Part shown: positions 60,695-64,000 of the stretch, one piece after another
Position numbering within the stretch: the stretch's first letter is position 1
Layout: each line of letters begins with the position of its first letter
Origin: Pseudoalteromonas prydzensis
GTDB taxonomy: Bacteria; Pseudomonadota; Gammaproteobacteria; Enterobacterales; Alteromonadaceae
Direction: 5' to 3'
Assembly (NCBI RefSeq): GCF_001661495.1
Contig: NZ_BDDT01000012.1
Span: 1 to 64,000 of the forward strand
Length of the DNA: 64,000 nt
Notes under the pieces: model-generated
Seen by the model: the letters and a program-made list of their open reading frames with translations, nothing else
What the model was told of the DNA's origin: nothing
The model's database searches: none
Position numbers and translations under genes: made by a program

Positions 60695-62079
60695 TCCCTA
60701 TGGATTTTGATTGGCTGGCGAATGTGCTAGCAACCGATTATCAAGGTGATAATCGCACCGTGAAAAACATTAACACAGACACTCGCACAGTCTGTGAAGG
60801 TGAGGTGTTTTTAGCGCTACAAGGCCCTAATTTTGATGGCCATACGTTTTTACAACAAGCAAAAGACAAAGGCGCTATAGCCGCTATCGTGAGCCATAAA
60901 GTTGCTGTTGATATTCCACAGTTTTTAGTAACTGATACGCGCATTGCACTAGGTGAAATCGGCGCTGCGGTAATGGCAACGGTTGCTCCGCAAACTATAG
61001 CTATCACCGGCAGTGTGGGTAAAACCACAGTAAAAGAAATGTGTGCTGCTATTTTAGCTGCTCATGGCGATGTACTTGCAACGAATGGCAACTTTAATAA
61101 CGACATTGGCGTGCCATTGACTTTGTTACGCCTTGAACCACAGCATAAGTACGCAGTTATCGAGCTCGGCGCTAATCATATTGGCGAAATTGCCTATACC
61201 GCTGCGATGACCAAGCCTGATGTGGCTGTGGTTTGTAATGTTGCCGCGGCACATATTGAAGGCTTTGGTTCGCTCGAGGGTGTAGCCACCGCTAAAAGTG
61301 AAATTTACGATGGCTTAAAAGCCCACGGTACTGCGATTGTAAATTGTGATAGTGAATTTAGTGACGGTTGGCTTACAAAGCTTACAGGGCGCAAAGTTAA
61401 ATGTTTATCAAGCACTGCACAACTGGATATTTGGGCTGAAGATATCTGCTTAGATGCCCAAGCGCATGCTTCTTTTTTCTTCTGTACTGCGCAGCAACGG
61501 GTGCCAGTAACGCTTGCACTGCCTGGTCGCCATAATGTTACCAATGCATTAATTGCGGCGGCACTAACCAGTGAATTTGGCGTGTCGCTTGAGGCGATCG
61601 CTAAAGCGCTCGCAAATATGGCTGAAGTTAAAGGCCGAGTAAACATAATTCCTGTTACTGACACCCTAACCGTAATTGACGACACCTATAACGCTAACGT
61701 GCAATCAGTTAAGGCGGCAATCGATCTATTACGCGACCTAGCAGGTAAGCGTATTTTGGTGTTAGGTGATATGGGTGAACTTGGCGACGACGCTGCGACT
61801 TATCATCAACAAGTTGGTGTATATGCCAAACAACAAGGTATCGATGAGCTGTATAGCTTAGGTGTATTGAGCCAATATGCCAGTGATGAATTTGCTCAAC
61901 CACAGCGGCATTTTTCGAGCCGTGAGGTGCTATTGCAACAGTTGCAAGCAGCGTTAACTGACTCAGCGCAAAAAACCACTATAGTCGTGAAAGGATCACG
62001 CAGTTCTCGAATGGAATTATTAGTACAAGATTTAGTTAACAGCCAGCAAATTGGCCGCAATGGAGTATCTCAATGTTAG
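60691..62079 (+). CDS. murF: UDP-MurNAc-tripeptide D-Ala-D-Ala ligase MurF
   Basis: MurF adds D-Ala-D-Ala to complete the pentapeptide precursor. The frame is open upstream from 60607, but ATG 60691 is chosen because AGAGGA lies 8 nt upstream, it overlaps the murE stop as ATGA, and MIPMDFDWLANVL fits the family start. ATP motif ITGSVGKTTVK (about 106-116) and the ligand motif NGNFNNDIGVPLTLL are clear. It has 462 residues. Confidence 0.96.
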   Translation: MIPMDFDWLANVLATDYQGDNRTVKNINTDTRTVCEGEVFLALQGPNFDGHTFLQQAKDKGAIAAIVSHKVAVDIPQFLVTDTRIALGEIGAAVMATVAPQTIAITGSVGKTTVKEMCAAILAAHGDVLATNGNFNNDIGVPLTLLRLEPQHKYAVIELGANHIGEIAYTAAMTKPDVAVVCNVAAAHIEGFGSLEGVATAKSEIYDGLKAHGTAIVNCDSEFSDGWLTKLTGRKVKCLSSTAQLDIWAEDICLDAQAHASFFFCTAQQRVPVTLALPGRHNVTNALIAAALTSEFGVSLEAIAKALANMAEVKGRVNIIPVTDTLTVIDDTYNANVQSVKAAIDLLRDLAGKRILVLGDMGELGDDAATYHQQVGVYAKQQGIDELYSLGVLSQYASDEFAQPQRHFSSREVLLQQLQAALTDSAQKTTIVVKGSRSSRMELLVQDLVNSQQIGRNGVSQC

Positions 62080-63155
62080 TTTGGCTGGCCGAATATTTAA
62101 CTCAATATTACAGCGCTTTTAATGTGTTTTCGTACCTAACGGTGCGTGCTGTATTTGGTATTTTAACGGCACTATTAATTTCTTTATATTTTGGCCCTAA
62201 ATTGATCCGTGCGTTGCAAAAAATGCAAATTGGCCAAGTAGTTCGTAACGATGGACCTGAATCTCACCTATCTAAAAAAGGTACACCCACGATGGGGGGC
62301 ATTTTAATTTTAGCCTCCATTTTTACCAGCACTTTGCTGTGGGCTGATTTAGCGAATAAATATGTTTGGGCTACCTTGTTTGTGATTGGCTCTTTAGGAA
62401 TTGTTGGCTTTGTTGATGACTACCGCAAGGTGATCCGTAAAGATCCAAAAGGGCTTATCGCGAAGTGGAAATATTTTTGGCAATCAGTGATCGCGTTAGT
62501 CGTTGCATGTGCGTTATTTTTTAGCGCTAATCACGCCAATGAAACCTCACTTGTGGTGCCATTTTTTAAAGATGTGTTACCGCAATTAGGCTTGTTCTAC
62601 ATAGTTATGACTTATTTTGTCATTGTGGGTACATCGAATGCCGTTAACTTAACAGATGGCCTTGATGGTTTAGCCATAGTGCCAACTATTTTGGTGGCTG
62701 CGGCATTGGCTATTATTGCTTATCTTACTGGTAACGTGAACTTCTCTGCTTATTTACATATTCCACATTTACCACTGGCTAGCGAATTAGTGGTGGTATG
62801 TACTGCCATTGTTGGTGCTGGTTTGGGCTTTTTATGGTTTAACACATACCCTGCGCAAGTATTTATGGGCGATGTAGGCTCACTGGCATTAGGTGGTGCG
62901 CTGGGAATTATTGCAGTATTGGTGCGCCAAGAATTGATACTAATCATTATGGGTGGCGTGTTCGTGATGGAAGCGTTATCAGTCATTTTACAAGTTGGCT
63001 CTTATAAATTACGCGGTCAACGAATTTTTAGAATGGCGCCCATTCATCACCATTATGAATTAAAAGGTTGGCCAGAGCCTCGTGTGATCGTGCGGTTTTG
63101 GATTATTTCTATCGTGCTAGTACTTGCTGGCCTAGTGACATTAAAGATCAGGTAA
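62073..63155 (+). CDS. mraY: Phospho-N-acetylmuramoyl-pentapeptide transferase MraY
   Basis: MraY makes lipid I at the inner membrane. The 360-residue, ten-helix protein has SKKGTPTMGGILI, the catalytic DD in FVDDYRK, NAVNLTDGLDGLA and the C-terminal MAPIHHHYELKGWPE. It overlaps murF by 7 bp and is followed at once by murD. Confidence 0.98.
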   Translation: MLVWLAEYLTQYYSAFNVFSYLTVRAVFGILTALLISLYFGPKLIRALQKMQIGQVVRNDGPESHLSKKGTPTMGGILILASIFTSTLLWADLANKYVWATLFVIGSLGIVGFVDDYRKVIRKDPKGLIAKWKYFWQSVIALVVACALFFSANHANETSLVVPFFKDVLPQLGLFYIVMTYFVIVGTSNAVNLTDGLDGLAIVPTILVAAALAIIAYLTGNVNFSAYLHIPHLPLASELVVVCTAIVGAGLGFLWFNTYPAQVFMGDVGSLALGGALGIIAVLVRQELILIIMGGVFVMEALSVILQVGSYKLRGQRIFRMAPIHHHYELKGWPEPRVIVRFWIISIVLVLAGLVTLKIR

Positions 63156-64000
63156 ATGACGTATTTAAACGAGATAAAAAATAAACAACTAACAGTGCTC
63201 GGACTCGGTGTAACCGGTCTGGGCATTGTGCGTTTTTTATTGTCTCAAGGTTTGACACCGAATGTAGTTGATAGCCGCCAATCGCCACCAGGTTGTGATT
63301 GGTTGCAACAACATGCCCCAAATTTAAATACGCACTTTGGTGATCTAGCTTCGGCAAAGCTTGATAGTGCTGATATGATCATTATCAGCCCAGGCCTAAG
63401 CTTGACCCTGCCAGCAGTTGTCTCGGCACTGCAAGCTGGCGTGGAAGTAATTGGTGATATTGAATTATTTGCCCGCTTAACTGATAAACCTGTGGTGGCA
63501 GTAACTGGCTCTAACGGTAAATCAACGGTGGTGACGCTAGCCTATCAAGTACTAAAAAGCGCCGGTTATAAAGTCGGCCTTGGTGGCAATATTGGCACCG
63601 CAGCGCTGGACTTATTAAACGATGATTTTGATGTTTATGTATTAGAGTTATCAAGTTTTCAACTTGATACCACACGTAGCTTAAAACCAATAAGCGCTAC
63701 GGTACTGAATGTTTCAGAAGATCACTTAGATCGATATGCCAGTTATCAAGCATACATAGAATCCAAACAAACGATTTATGCCAATACGGCACTGGCAGTA
63801 GTTAATAGCGCTGATGCGGCAACGCATAGCCAAGTCATGCCACAGCTGAGCTTTGGCTTAGACAGCGGTGACTACAGTTTAATGTCGCACCAAGGCGAGC
63901 AGTACTTTAGTTATCAAAGTACGCCACTGTTACCGGTGAGCAGTTTAGCTGTGGTGGGTCGTCACAATCAGCTTAATGCCTTGGCGGTTATGGCTTTACT
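63156..64000 (+). CDS. murD: UDP-MurNAc-L-Ala:D-Glu ligase MurD (3' end beyond window)
   Basis: MurD adds D-glutamate to UDP-MurNAc-L-alanine. The frame starts at ATG 63156, immediately after the mraY stop, and stays open to the window edge, so about 281 of the usual 440 or so residues are present. The N-terminal Rossmann motif VLGLGVTGLGIVRF (about 14-27), the SPGLSL loop and the ATP motif VTGSNGKSTVV (about 115-125) are visible. Confidence 0.95.
   Translation, partial: MTYLNEIKNKQLTVLGLGVTGLGIVRFLLSQGLTPNVVDSRQSPPGCDWLQQHAPNLNTHFGDLASAKLDSADMIIISPGLSLTLPAVVSALQAGVEVIGDIELFARLTDKPVVAVTGSNGKSTVVTLAYQVLKSAGYKVGLGGNIGTAALDLLNDDFDVYVLELSSFQLDTTRSLKPISATVLNVSEDHLDRYASYQAYIESKQTIYANTALAVVNSADAATHSQVMPQLSFGLDSGDYSLMSHQGEQYFSYQSTPLLPVSSLAVVGRHNQLNALAVMAL

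Overview
The window is chromosomal DNA from a marine-type gammaproteobacterium. It is most likely one of the Alteromonadales, perhaps Pseudoalteromonas or a neighbour. The evidence is the full gammaproteobacterial block of envelope and housekeeping genes (pmbA/darP, ptsO-rapZ-ptsN-hpf-rpoN-lptBAC-kdsCD, mla, murA, degS/degQ, rplM-rpsI, petABC, sspAB, lpoA, rnpB, dcw), moderately AT-rich DNA, and a GH109 protein that matches Shewanella forms almost motif for motif. The genus is an inference; no rRNA is present.

Layout. 1-9.8 kb: a heptamer tandem array, secA, mutT, a REP-associated transposase (RAYT) inside a nest of its REP elements, a pepO-like M13 peptidase, and a sugar nucleotidyltransferase plus anomeric HexNAc kinase pair. 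10-17.4 kb: a secreted GH109 glycosidase, darP and pmbA (divergent), a VOC protein, a LiaF-like protein, a BON protein, a Pmp3-family peptide, and a 0.3-kb stretch crowded with AGGA motifs. The spacers in these two parts are long mosaics of dispersed repeats. 17.4-26.7 kb, minus strand: mgtE, the nitrogen-PTS/rpoN cluster, the LPS transport and KDO genes and yrbG. 27-31.6 kb, plus strand: mlaFEDCB, ibaG, murA. 31.7-34.8 kb, minus strand: degS, degQ, zapG. 35-41.7 kb, plus strand: zapE, rplM-rpsI, petABC, sspAB. 42-45.5 kb, minus strand: dolP, diaA, yraN, lpoA, followed by rsmI and rnpB on the plus strand. 47-55.1 kb: an accessory segment with an orphan protein, a UhpBA-like two-component pair, a DUF1275 membrane protein, a large PAS-GGDEF-EAL protein and a YqjD/YqjE-like trio. 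55.5-64 kb: the dcw cluster from mraZ to a truncated murD.

How the genes work together. Most of the window builds and polices the cell envelope. LPS is made and exported (kdsCD, lptABC). Outer-membrane lipid asymmetry is kept by mla. Peptidoglycan and septum are built by murA, lpoA, mraZ-murD, zapE and zapG. Protein export and quality control come from secA, degS, degQ, dolP and mgtE. Respiration is represented by the bc1 complex and starvation response by sspAB.

The most unusual content is non-coding. There are 7-bp tandem arrays of three different units, with decayed CTAG-every-7-bp tracts scattered in spacers. There are two families of GTAG-headed REP hairpins around one RAYT. There is a CsrB-like AGGA cluster downstream of the BON/Pmp3 genes, and a clear 10-bp-phased MraZ operator. 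secA-mutT lies about 55 kb upstream of mraZ instead of downstream of ftsZ-lpxC, and the accessory segment interrupts the usual rnpB-mraZ junction.
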